DNA of 64,000 nucleotides, from positions 1 through 64,000 of the forward strand of contig NZ_MUNY01000044.1 in assembly GCF_002002735.1 (NCBI RefSeq). Reading direction: 5' to 3'. The first letter of the stretch is position 1. Every line of letters starts with the position of its first letter. The notes under the pieces are model-generated. The model did not search any database. It was not told the origin of the DNA and saw nothing but the letters and a program-made list of their open reading frames with translations. Positions 44,701 through 53,517 of this stretch are shown here, one piece after another. This DNA comes from Algoriphagus sp. A40 (GTDB lineage: Bacteria; Bacteroidota; Bacteroidia; Cytophagales; Cyclobacteriaceae). A program made the position numbers and the translations under genes.

Positions 44701-46626
44701 TGATTCCAAGTCGGCCAGACTACACTTTGTCCCCATGTATTGGGCATAGTTGAGGCCTGAGGCGGGCATTTTGGGAAGAAACTCCGTGTCAGATGCCGTC
44801 ACATTCGGCACTACCAATTTGTCGGCATGGATCGGATTGGTCCACTGGTAAAAAACCATATTGGAGATCAAAGGATAAAAATTCCCTTCTGCCAGTGAAT
44901 TAAATCCGAGTGTGGTCAGAAAATCCACAATTCGCTGATTTAGATTTTTGATCTCAATATTCAGAAAAGACTGGTTCACCGAAGGAGAGGCCAAGCTGTA
45001 GTCCGGCAGATTGCCAAGTCGCTGACGGAAACTTACAGAGCCAGGCTGCAGTCCCAATATCTTCAACAGGATCTCCCAACTGTCACCCGGCATCCCCACT
45101 CTGGGAACCTTGGTCACCAATTGGTCCCAAACCGTCTGCAACCTCCGCATCACCTCTGCCATGCCTATAAAAAACTTCCCGGAGGCGGCCTCATTCCAGC
45201 GGGTGAGATCACTGGTCAGCAATACGCCATAGGGCTGGTCACCAACCCGAATGCCGGACAAGGGACCTCTTGCCGAAACAAAAGCTGTAAAAAAGCTCCG
45301 GATCTGTGCCGCTTCCGCATCATGAATGGCAGGCTCCATCAATTCTTCAAAGTAATAGCTTAACGTAGCGGCGTACAGGGCACGGTTCATCATCAGATTG
45401 TTCAGATGGTCCATCTGATCTGCATGAGCCAGATCCTTCAGGATATTTCTGTTGATCCCAAATGCCTGGGCAAACAAATCCAAGTCGGATTGAGGGTTTA
45501 TTGGTGAAGCGCTTTCTTCATAATACCCTTTGACCAACTGGTCCTCATTGCGTGAATAGCCGGAGGCTTCGCTTTCAGTATTGTTAGTAGCCGTCCCTTG
45601 GGGCAAAAAAGAAAGGCCTTTAGAAGAGTAATGGTGATTTTCAAAAAGGCTTTCGACGATTTTCTTGCCGGATTCCGGATCGGCAGAATGGAGAATTCCT
45701 AAAACGGTCATCCTTTCGATAGAGCCATTTGCAGAGAACATATTGGAGTTGACTTTCACCTTCATCCCCAGTCCTTTTGCTACCGCTTTGTCAAAATTCT
45801 GGAGCCAGGCGATCTCTTCCTGAAAGATGATTTCATCTTCTTTTTTGGTAAAAGCCTGTTCGCTGGAGAAAGGATCAGGCCCCAGAAACACGGTATCCGG
45901 GATGACATTGCCGACCTGTTCGTGCACTGCTTTGCCATTGGCAAAGATGGTCACGACAAATCTGTCCGGCAGCGCCTGCGTCCTCGCAGCCCGTGTCCAT
46001 GCCTGCTCCTTGAAAGCCGAATGCTTAGGAAAATCCAAGGTTGGAGGGGGTGACACGTCCGTTTGAGGCCAGTTGAGTGGTTTTGTGGCTTTTGCAATCC
46101 AAATAGCCCGCTGAGGATTTATAGAAACAGCTTTCAGCTTGTCCCAGGCCAGCTTCTTTTCTGACTCGGCCTCTTCTCCCGGAGGGAAGCTGTGTAAACC
46201 TGCTCTTTTAACCCAATAAAGTTCACCGGCTTCCATTTCGTTGGCTGTCAAAAGCGGCTCATGGGAATCTGCATGAATGTCATCCGGAAAAATCCTGATC
46301 CATAATTCCTGGGCACTACCGGCAGGATTTACAAATCGGGTCTCAATCCGCACTGGAAGCATCACGATGGGAAGATTCCCATTGAGCTCTTTAGTAAGTG
46401 TCCGATGATTGACTGCCAACAAGCCTGCAATGGCTGCGTTTAGAGAAACTTCCGTATTTCTGAAATTCTGCTCCAGTTGCTTAATCGTCGTACTTTCAGC
46501 GAGAGAAGTGTGCTTTTTGGTTTTTTGAACGATGCCGAGCTTCGTGGTATAGTTCGTTTCCTCAGCGGAAGTATAAGACTCGCGCAGCTGTTTGATTTTT
46601 TGGATCTGCTCCTGAAAAGTTGCCAT
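41755..46626 (-). CDS. Uncharacterised giant cassette protein B (1623 aa)
   Basis: This is the largest gene in the window. An N-terminal coiled-coil-like stretch (about 1-70) leads to a conserved-looking block LPIVMLPVRIETRFVNP, then IRIFPDDIHADSHEP (about 103-140). The centre is long and mostly helical. A C-terminal block (about 1490-1600) contains ILDEWTEKIPVDEEITGVTY and WDWDVLQGVLNDT. No signal peptide, membrane helix or catalytic motif is evident. I recall related blocks in actinobacterial and proteobacterial proteins of unknown function. It is separated from its neighbours by 31 bp and 5 bp. The size suggests a scaffold or structural role; this is inference. Confidence 0.7.
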   Translation of the reverse strand: MATFQEQIQKIKQLRESYTSAEETNYTTKLGIVQKTKKHTSLAESTTIKQLEQNFRNTEVSLNAAIAGLLAVNHRTLTKELNGNLPIVMLPVRIETRFVNPAGSAQELWIRIFPDDIHADSHEPLLTANEMEAGELYWVKRAGLHSFPPGEEAESEKKLAWDKLKAVSINPQRAIWIAKATKPLNWPQTDVSPPPTLDFPKHSAFKEQAWTRAARTQALPDRFVVTIFANGKAVHEQVGNVIPDTVFLGPDPFSSEQAFTKKEDEIIFQEEIAWLQNFDKAVAKGLGMKVKVNSNMFSANGSIERMTVLGILHSADPESGKKIVESLFENHHYSSKGLSFLPQGTATNNTESEASGYSRNEDQLVKGYYEESASPINPQSDLDLFAQAFGINRNILKDLAHADQMDHLNNLMMNRALYAATLSYYFEELMEPAIHDAEAAQIRSFFTAFVSARGPLSGIRVGDQPYGVLLTSDLTRWNEAASGKFFIGMAEVMRRLQTVWDQLVTKVPRVGMPGDSWEILLKILGLQPGSVSFRQRLGNLPDYSLASPSVNQSFLNIEIKNLNQRIVDFLTTLGFNSLAEGNFYPLISNMVFYQWTNPIHADKLVVPNVTASDTEFLPKMPASGLNYAQYMGTKCSLADLESVNFGGDKPPRSLLSLLMRHALLTELKQAGTRAYQANNLAIKSAIFEKSFFNMDKNNQDLTSFELLKGDPKKINERAFANVNTSLGDFLLDSKVKVTWNPNIAPMRSAMNYLGGLSTKALERNLADFVDLCSYRLDAWQMGLFTRRLQQNRAKVPTGVYLASYGWVENLKPEPKKTLNQRTVPPQLWPKDGKAPIKLKQNAGFSHVPSLNHATAVGLLLAGYKNHASPANPSLFAMNLSSDRARKAMALFEGIRNGQRLEVLLGYQFERGLHDATTKNPAHNLNQYIQAFRNRYEIENLSIPQQGSVEAQETIDSYPVVNGLKIVKAPEAQISALVTEAPHKPLVLAIKDELASALDACNDLLITEAAYQITQGNRDRTSGVLNSALLADTPPEIQVMDTPRSSLLTYTHRIALHLDTNEFASPGMGWPTTASPRARFEPGLNKWIAELIGDPRKIQCRVTSIAEDGGSPATELVSLGDLELQPIDLIYLLSEDLAAGATELESRIAFHFRNSNNLPESVKIKIEFAPELEASNATLASAFPLLRTIKMTLGQTRVADARDFASRPKAVVNSLELTGIDFEDCQKRVSEAHGSLSKIAELFGNLVPSTILPKDELNPPTMAELFSIAESSTDAGQLFQTVSLSEETLLGIIAFQRSATFFGVQLAYPQSPGPDLLESQEELLSRTANLWKVIRSKVQIGEAKLTQATAETNVIPRLKLLSEAAKAVLGDDFVSIPRFHYSNIDILQKSFGEEDQLLKHITKQSGLTGDVNKESWLQSVARVRPAVARFETLRFMSEALNNSSMDLSVAQVPFRPEDSWLGFEFPKEYDGKPFNIMEDTVSLAYLGGQAVKTKDLQSVLILDEWTEKIPVDEEITGVTYHYNQPNAVAPQAVLMAVEPTNTGKWDWDVLQGVLNDTIRRSRSRAVEPDQLMEHDVLKILLPMTIASFDVKEANVSLDYLLLNDKFLQVAKSANMQLYTKWDKN

Positions 46627-46657
46627 TGGGAAAAGTTTTTACCGGTTGCTAAACATG

Positions 46658-49600
46658 CTATTTCAAAAATGTCTCCTTGTAAAGGGTATACTGCGCCATC
46701 AGTCTGGTGGAAACCTTAGGCCCCTGATTTTCATCATTGATCTCTTTATCCAGCATTTCGGAAGCATGGACGGCAACCATCACGGGACGTTGGATCAGGA
46801 TGGATGCCATATCGGCCGAACTTCTCCCCCAAACACCCTTGGTTGCAGTGGGATCTTTTTTCTTAGGTTCCCTTGTACCAGTGGCAAAAGGAATTGGCTC
46901 TGGGCCAAAATTCTCCCAAGAAAGATCGTTCCAGGTAAACTTCAACGGATCGACCGGATCAAACTTGATGTCCATTCCAAAACGGGGTTCTCCTGGCACC
47001 TCTGCAATGATGAAAAACCAGCCCTCTTTGTTTCCCGGGAAATCAGTCATCGTTGTTATCCCAGCAGCTTCATCGATTGTAAGGTCAAAGCCCAAAAGTT
47101 TGATATCTGGAGGCAATTCGGCTTGATAGATCGGAAAGCGCACTTCCTTCTTGAACTGGGTCTCATTTAAGTCTTGTGTGATTGCCCATTTCCCATCCTT
47201 CTTAAATGCCTTTTGGGCATAGATCACCGTGTTGGGGAATTTCTTGAGGAGTTCTCCCCGGATCACAAATACCAGTTGCTCCGAATCTCCCTCTTTGTCC
47301 CGTGCGTTGTTTTTGCCCAAAAGGGCTGCTTTATCCCATTTATGGATCGGTGCAATATCCTTTAAAGATTCCGCATCAGTCGGCGTGCTGTCTGGAGTGA
47401 CGAAACCTTTCACATCCCAAAACTGTCGAAAATAGCTCCCCCGCATGTCTGTCGGATATTCTCTCCAGAGCAGCTCACGGCCCATTTCAAAATTCAGTCC
47501 GACCAGATAGGATTCAATGAATTTCTGATTTGTCTTCAAAAGTGAAAACGTATTGGGCTGAATCAGGTGCAGGTTTGGCAATAGCAACTCTTTGTCCCGG
47601 TCAACCAGGAATTTATAAGCTGCTGCGGGAAAATCCGGATACGCCATTGCCGGAAGGAAGTCCGGATCGACGCTGGGCTTTCTCGTCCCAGGGCTCCAAG
47701 AAACCCTGGCGTCAAGCAATTTTTTGTAGGCATTCAATGGCTTGAAGGTCTGGAGGCTGTCAATAGCCAGCTTGGTCGTGTCAATACTCGGAGGCGATGG
47801 TGGTACATCACGGAAGGTATACCTGATATCATAATCCGTAAAGGCGGTTTTATATGCTGTATTGGCTACGAAACCGGTGTCTTTGACCACATCAATTGGC
47901 TTAATCGCAGAGACTGCATCCAATTTGAGCACGATAGAATCCATTCTAAGCCGCGATGCAGCAGTGGTTTTCTTTATTGCAACCGGCCCGACAGCAGTAG
48001 GAGCAGCCCTGGGTACGCTTACCGCTTTGACCAGGTCTTTGTTGATGAGCTTGTCCCAGGTGGAGATTTCGGGCAGTCCTCCCTGATAAGATTTCTGATA
48101 AAAAATAGCCTCATTATCCAAATTGGATTGAAGGCTCCAGACTTTCACGTTCTCAAGCTTAGGAGGAGTCGCTACCGTATTGATCCCGCTCAAGGAAGTG
48201 AGTCCGGTGAATTTATCAATTGATGCGGCGGTCAGTCCCCCGACCTTATTGGTATTTTGGAGCAACAAGGTATAGGAAGGTGTGACTGCCTGCTTTTGCA
48301 GAGTTCGAATAACAGATGAGTTTTGACGGATGAGTTTTTGAAAACCCGGCATCACCACTGCATCGGGAATCCTGCCCATTTGGACAGTTTTCTTTACAGT
48401 TATTCCACTGGATAGAATCCTGGAAGAAACACTTCGGCTAAACGACAGAACATTTTCCTTGGGTTGTGGCAGAATATTTTTGGCATAGCCTCTTTCCATG
48501 GCCTGAGCCATCAGCAGTGCAAGCTGCATTTTGCGGTTGGCTTCCAATACATCATTGAGCTGCTTCCATGCCTGATCCATGAGTTTTTCCTGGTCATCCT
48601 GCACGGCTTGCACTCCAAATCCAGCAGGTACACGGGTTCTTGGATCTCTGTTCAGATCATTGTACCAAAGCTCGGAGTTGGGATCAAACACCGGAACAAT
48701 CTTCTCTCCCGGTTTGCTCAAGTCTTTGCGCATCGCGTGGTACATGCCATAAAAAGGCAGGGTAACAATGGGATCTTCGTTCGGATTTTCAACCTGACCT
48801 CTGTTTAGATTGACCAGCTTTCCTATTTCGGTCTGAAACGCATTGGGGACAATAGTTGTAGATACAGCGGTCGGAGCCATCACCGCACCTTCCAACAGGA
48901 CTGTCTTCGGATTGGGTGCCGGGATCTCCTCGGGGGAATCTGCGCGAAAGTAACCGGGAGCAGAGCAATCCATGGGGCGCGAACCGACACGCTGATCCAT
49001 GACTCGAGGCTCGATCAATTTCACCAGTGATTCGAAATCGAAGTTGGCACCGGTGCGGAAATGCCAGCGGTAATAAACCGGAAACTCCAGATCCGAGCCC
49101 ATACCCCAGGCGGATTGCTGCGCAGGGATTCCCGCAGGGGAACGTTCTAAGCCTGCAAGTCGTCCTGTTTCAAAGCTTGGAACAAGAAAGGCGTGGTACA
49201 TCACATTTGGGTCCAACTTGCGGGGACACATCACCCGACTATAGACGCCATCCGGATCGGTTTTTATCTCCTGGCGGAAAGTCTCCAGGTTTTCCTCAAA
49301 TATGTTTTCGGTTCTTGGAATATTGGTATGCATGTGTGCCCACAGGTGAATATCATCGTGGGGCTGCAGGGCAGCTGCATCGAGAACTTTTATTGAGCGT
49401 AAAGGCTTTTGCCTTTTAGTGTCCTCAAATTCTGTCTCTTTCAGCACGATCAAACTTACCCAAGGCCTCAATTTCCGCTGATCAGCGGAGGCTGAAGCGG
49501 GCGTATACCGCCAGGGAAAATCTTCATCGTAAAATTCTATATAGGCTAAATAATTAGGCTCAAAGTTGGAAATCCCGTCCCGGGGTTCGGTTCGCACGAC

Positions 49601-49813
49601 CATATCCGCATTGACCCCAGTAATATCTCCGGGGCCTTGAAGCGTAAAATTGATAGTAGGAACAGACAGCGTCCCATTCAGCTTGATGTCCACGGGAATC
49701 TTGGCCCGCTCGACCTCCGCTCCAGGAGCGGTACCCAAGGTATCTTGTTCAATTACATTGGCTGAAATGCCGCGCCTTGACCAGGAAAAGAAATTGTATT
49801 GACCAAAATTCAT
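46658..49813 (-). CDS. Uncharacterised large cassette protein C (1051 aa)
   Basis: This soluble protein lacks an export signal. The N-terminal 250 residues carry conserved-looking blocks: MNFGQYNFFSWSRRGIS, FEPNYLAYIEFYDEDFPWRY with KLRPWVSLIVL, FLVPSFETGRLAGL and FPVYYRWHFRTGANFDFESL. A middle block reads DLNRDPRTRVPAGFGVQAV, then a helical stretch. The latter half includes a low-similarity linker-like part (about 500-700) and a strand-rich end. I recall the same blocks in unnamed proteins elsewhere, always next to relatives of the other cassette proteins. It starts 19 bp after the DUF6603-type gene. Confidence 0.7.
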   Translation of the reverse strand: MNFGQYNFFSWSRRGISANVIEQDTLGTAPGAEVERAKIPVDIKLNGTLSVPTINFTLQGPGDITGVNADMVVRTEPRDGISNFEPNYLAYIEFYDEDFPWRYTPASASADQRKLRPWVSLIVLKETEFEDTKRQKPLRSIKVLDAAALQPHDDIHLWAHMHTNIPRTENIFEENLETFRQEIKTDPDGVYSRVMCPRKLDPNVMYHAFLVPSFETGRLAGLERSPAGIPAQQSAWGMGSDLEFPVYYRWHFRTGANFDFESLVKLIEPRVMDQRVGSRPMDCSAPGYFRADSPEEIPAPNPKTVLLEGAVMAPTAVSTTIVPNAFQTEIGKLVNLNRGQVENPNEDPIVTLPFYGMYHAMRKDLSKPGEKIVPVFDPNSELWYNDLNRDPRTRVPAGFGVQAVQDDQEKLMDQAWKQLNDVLEANRKMQLALLMAQAMERGYAKNILPQPKENVLSFSRSVSSRILSSGITVKKTVQMGRIPDAVVMPGFQKLIRQNSSVIRTLQKQAVTPSYTLLLQNTNKVGGLTAASIDKFTGLTSLSGINTVATPPKLENVKVWSLQSNLDNEAIFYQKSYQGGLPEISTWDKLINKDLVKAVSVPRAAPTAVGPVAIKKTTAASRLRMDSIVLKLDAVSAIKPIDVVKDTGFVANTAYKTAFTDYDIRYTFRDVPPSPPSIDTTKLAIDSLQTFKPLNAYKKLLDARVSWSPGTRKPSVDPDFLPAMAYPDFPAAAYKFLVDRDKELLLPNLHLIQPNTFSLLKTNQKFIESYLVGLNFEMGRELLWREYPTDMRGSYFRQFWDVKGFVTPDSTPTDAESLKDIAPIHKWDKAALLGKNNARDKEGDSEQLVFVIRGELLKKFPNTVIYAQKAFKKDGKWAITQDLNETQFKKEVRFPIYQAELPPDIKLLGFDLTIDEAAGITTMTDFPGNKEGWFFIIAEVPGEPRFGMDIKFDPVDPLKFTWNDLSWENFGPEPIPFATGTREPKKKDPTATKGVWGRSSADMASILIQRPVMVAVHASEMLDKEINDENQGPKVSTRLMAQYTLYKETFLK

Positions 49814-49832
49814 AATAATTTCTTTTTAGTTT

Positions 49833-52800
49833 TTAAACCAATTCATGCACACCGACCACTTGAAAGTTTGCCTTCATGCCTGTGTTTTTCTCTGTGATTT
49901 TCCGCATGGATTCCACTGCCGCAGCGTAACTGTCCGATCTAAAAGAGGGATTGAGCTCTTTCAGATCGTCATTGGAGGCGATGGTGAAACCGGTAGTTTT
50001 CAAAGCCACTTTTTCCGGGGCATTGAGGGATTTGGTTGCTTCATTTTTCCAGGAAAGCCTGGAAGACGAAGCTCCCGCTCCACGCACCAAATGCTTAAAT
50101 CCGCCCAGCGGAATCTTCATAAACCTACGGGGTGGAGCAAGGTCATCGTCGTAGGTATAATCCAACTCGTAATCCAAAGTCACCGGATCCAGTTCATCCA
50201 AGGCCAGTTTTAATTCTCCGGTATCATTGATAGTTACGCCACTTTCCAGTTTCTCAAAAGATTTTCTGGAGAGTTTCTCATCTTCGGAAAGCGGCTGATA
50301 GTTACCTACTGCGAAAAGCTCCTGGGATGGAACAAGTGATGGCTTGGACGCTCCAATCGATGCTTCTGTAATTCGGAAATTGGCCTCATCGGCTTTCAGC
50401 GGCTTCCTGTTTCCGTACTTTTTGATATCCATGTTCAGAGGAAGACTTCGCTGGCTAAATGTGATCGAGCCAAATGGCTGGATCAACAAATCCACCTGTT
50501 CATCCTCTGGAATAGCCCGCAGGCTTACATGCAAGTGGTTGTTTGCTGGAATGATCGGTCTCCAGTTGGTGGATTTGTGTAGCTCTCCAGTCAGGAGTGC
50601 GAGCAAATCTTCTGTCTCCAAGGCAACATCCGGCTCTGGATCTCCCCATGTTTCATCAAAGCTTATGGTGATTGTCACAAACAAGAGCCCGAAGGAAACT
50701 TCTCCAGCTATATTCCAAGGAGTAGGTCCTGAAAGTCTTCCGATAAAATGGATCCCGAAGAGGATGCTGGTGCCTTGACGAATCGCCAAAGTGGCTTCTA
50801 GTCGGACAATAAAACTAAACGGATCGAAAATAAAGAGCACATCGAGTGCAAGTGCACCATAGAGGTTGAAGCCCATGGGGCCCTCTGCAAGTAGTTCTAC
50901 TTTTGCTCCAAACTGAACAGAATTGGAGGTCACAGCGAGGTAACATTCTACACTTAATCTGGGATTGTCTCCGCTCAAGAGCTGAAGACTGATCCGATCC
51001 ATATCACGGAAAGCCCCAGGGAGCGTCGGCACAGTGGGATAGTCTTTGAAGTCCGGGTGGAAACCTCCCAAACTCAGACCAAAAGCATCACTTCCACCCC
51101 AGGCTACCACCAAAGCTAAACTTCCGGTAAGCGGAAAGCCTACCAACTTGGAGTCAAACAATCTTGCTTCGAAATACACAAAACCGTTTTGGAAGTCAAT
51201 TACTCCCAAAAAGTTGACCTGGATCTTCACCAAGGCGGTTTCTTCTGTCGGAAGTACCATCTTAACCACTCCCAAGATGATGATCTTGGGTTCGGGAAGC
51301 TCCAAAATTATCCCGATCTCAATGGAAATGAGCGTAGGGGTACCCCAGCCGATCTTGCCCATCAGGCCAATCAGAAAAGAATCCTCCTTGATGGGAAATA
51401 TCTGCTTGATATCACTGATGATGCGGGAGATATTGCCCACCACATCTTCAGGAAATAGGATGCTTTTCAATGCGTTGGTTTTCAATCCGACTCGAAGCGC
51501 TTCGACATCTGCTCTTCTGTCTATCCCAAGCAAGCCACCTACACCGATCAGGGTAAATCCAAAGCCCAATTGGACCGGGGAAAATTCCGCCGTAATGATG
51601 ATGAGCAGAGAGAAACCTTCGCTTCCATCCGGCATCTTGGTATTGATAATACCTACAGCTTTTAGTTCGAAAAGATTTTGAAAGGAGAGCTCCAGTGCTC
51701 CAAAGTACTCTCCTGCGTCTGGATCCAGGTATAAAAATCCTCCCCCAGTCACCACGCCGGCATTGATTCTAATCCCTGCTCCTGTTGGCCACTTGATGGC
51801 AGGAACCAGGTCATATCCGAAGACTCCTCCATTTCCTTCCAGCTTTTTCGCCTGAAGGTTAAGCCCAAGCCGATTGATGGTCAGAGTCACAGGAGGACCG
51901 AATTTGATCCAGAAATCCAGTGACACTTCCAGCTCGATGGTACTCATGTCTTCACTCACATTCACCTTGATGGTGAGCACTTCCAAACCAATAATGTCTC
52001 CGAGGTTTTTGTGGAGTGGAAGGCGCATATTTAGCGCATTGAGCAAAGTACCGAGGATCTTGGCCAGGGGTTCGGCGTCACCTCCGGAAGCTGCTGGCGC
52101 ATCACCGCCTGAGGCTGCCGACGAGTCGCCGCCACCTGAGGAGGAATCGCCCCCGGCCGGTGCATCGCCTGCTGGTGTGGTTTTCTTCGGTTCGTCTATC
52201 CCGATATTTCCGTTGCCGTCAACGATGAATCCATGTTTGAGCGAATAGCCTATCCCCAGTGGAAATTTGTCGTCCAAATCCGGGATCAGGCTGAAAGGAA
52301 ATCCCGTCAAACCACCCTTTCCGACTTGGTAGTGGATATTGAGAATCCCCTTGACCAGAAGGTCATCCGGCTGCACCATCACCCCCATTTTGGCTGTGCC
52401 AAAGGCAAATTTAATCACCGGCTTATCCAGAAGCGCGATCTTGGTAGGCTTGGGGGTATTGTAGCTATAGAATACGATAAATTTGTTGGCAGGACCTCCC
52501 TTGGCTTCGGGCGATGTCCCTATCCTGAAGAGTCCGTCTCCGGTGACATCATATCCAACGGAGTGTTTGTCCCCTTCCCCAATGTTAAATGTGCGGGCAC
52601 TTTTGCCGAGGAGCTTGGTCACGAAAGCAATGCCTCCATGGTCTTTAGGGGCAAAAAGTAAGGTGTTGTAAAGCTTCAATGGGACTTCACCGGCAATCCT
52701 AGCATCCACCCCATAAGTAAAAGTTCGATTGGAAATTCGGTCGGCAATCGGCGTTGTGCTGGACCCAACTCCTTCGTAGCCATAATTAGATCCGATGGTG

Positions 52801-53411
52801 AGGTCTTCTACTCCACCTTTTCTCAGAAAGTGATCCAGCAAAAACAAACCACCTGCAATACCCAAAAACAGCGAATCAGAGAGCGCGTTTGCAGATTCTT
52901 CATCTTCAAGTCCCCGTCCCAGACTTTTCAGAAAACCTCCGATATCGTCTACAATAAAATTGGAGGATCCTCCGGCCGCGGCCATCTTGGTGTCGAGCGC
53001 ATTGAGCAGGCTGATGACCGAATGTACTGCAGGCATTCTACGTCTCAGATATTCGAGCGTCAGCAGATTGAGGATGGCAGTGACGATCTCATTCGCTGTC
53101 CGCTCCTCTTCCCCATCGCTGGCTGCTATGGCCGCCTGCACTATTCCCTCGATCGCGACTACAATTGCCGTCATATCGGCTATCGCTCCAGCCAGCTTAA
53201 AAGGCTCCACTTCAGTACTGGCCTTGTTCACATATTCCTCCAAACCACTGCCAATGGGGATACTTGGTGCTCCTGTAGGAGGAAGACCCAGAGATCCAAG
53301 TAGTTCATTCCTTGCCTGATCGTCGGAAAAAATATCCAAACCTGGCTTGATGATATCGTAAAAAAGCTTGAGTATTTGCTGGAAAAAATCCTGGCTCTCG
53401 TCGTCTGCCAT
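49833..53411 (-). CDS. DUF6603-type large beta-rich protein (1192 aa)
   Basis: The first ~190 residues are helical. A first strand-rich part (about 200-400) is followed by a Gly/Ser/Ala/Asp-rich linker (about 405-450) and a long array of alternating strands (about 450-1000). Repeated patterns such as GGGFLYLDPDAGEYFGALEL, LGFGFTLIGVGGLLGIDRR and FQNGFVYFEARLFD match the DUF6603 type as I know it. The regular long strands suggest an extended groove or rod, but no fold is established. There is no signal peptide. It is the second gene of the core cassette, 106 bp after the PhoD-type gene. Confidence 0.7.
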   Translation of the reverse strand: MADDESQDFFQQILKLFYDIIKPGLDIFSDDQARNELLGSLGLPPTGAPSIPIGSGLEEYVNKASTEVEPFKLAGAIADMTAIVVAIEGIVQAAIAASDGEEERTANEIVTAILNLLTLEYLRRRMPAVHSVISLLNALDTKMAAAGGSSNFIVDDIGGFLKSLGRGLEDEESANALSDSLFLGIAGGLFLLDHFLRKGGVEDLTIGSNYGYEGVGSSTTPIADRISNRTFTYGVDARIAGEVPLKLYNTLLFAPKDHGGIAFVTKLLGKSARTFNIGEGDKHSVGYDVTGDGLFRIGTSPEAKGGPANKFIVFYSYNTPKPTKIALLDKPVIKFAFGTAKMGVMVQPDDLLVKGILNIHYQVGKGGLTGFPFSLIPDLDDKFPLGIGYSLKHGFIVDGNGNIGIDEPKKTTPAGDAPAGGDSSSGGGDSSAASGGDAPAASGGDAEPLAKILGTLLNALNMRLPLHKNLGDIIGLEVLTIKVNVSEDMSTIELEVSLDFWIKFGPPVTLTINRLGLNLQAKKLEGNGGVFGYDLVPAIKWPTGAGIRINAGVVTGGGFLYLDPDAGEYFGALELSFQNLFELKAVGIINTKMPDGSEGFSLLIIITAEFSPVQLGFGFTLIGVGGLLGIDRRADVEALRVGLKTNALKSILFPEDVVGNISRIISDIKQIFPIKEDSFLIGLMGKIGWGTPTLISIEIGIILELPEPKIIILGVVKMVLPTEETALVKIQVNFLGVIDFQNGFVYFEARLFDSKLVGFPLTGSLALVVAWGGSDAFGLSLGGFHPDFKDYPTVPTLPGAFRDMDRISLQLLSGDNPRLSVECYLAVTSNSVQFGAKVELLAEGPMGFNLYGALALDVLFIFDPFSFIVRLEATLAIRQGTSILFGIHFIGRLSGPTPWNIAGEVSFGLLFVTITISFDETWGDPEPDVALETEDLLALLTGELHKSTNWRPIIPANNHLHVSLRAIPEDEQVDLLIQPFGSITFSQRSLPLNMDIKKYGNRKPLKADEANFRITEASIGASKPSLVPSQELFAVGNYQPLSEDEKLSRKSFEKLESGVTINDTGELKLALDELDPVTLDYELDYTYDDDLAPPRRFMKIPLGGFKHLVRGAGASSSRLSWKNEATKSLNAPEKVALKTTGFTIASNDDLKELNPSFRSDSYAAAVESMRKITEKNTGMKANFQVVGVHELV

Positions 53412-53517
53412 TTTGTTTCAGTTTACATGCGAACTCTTTTTTTACTTCAATCCTATGTTAATCCGACACTGCCTTTCAGTAAATTTTACTTGGTACTAAG
53501 TCGGAACCCAAATGCCA

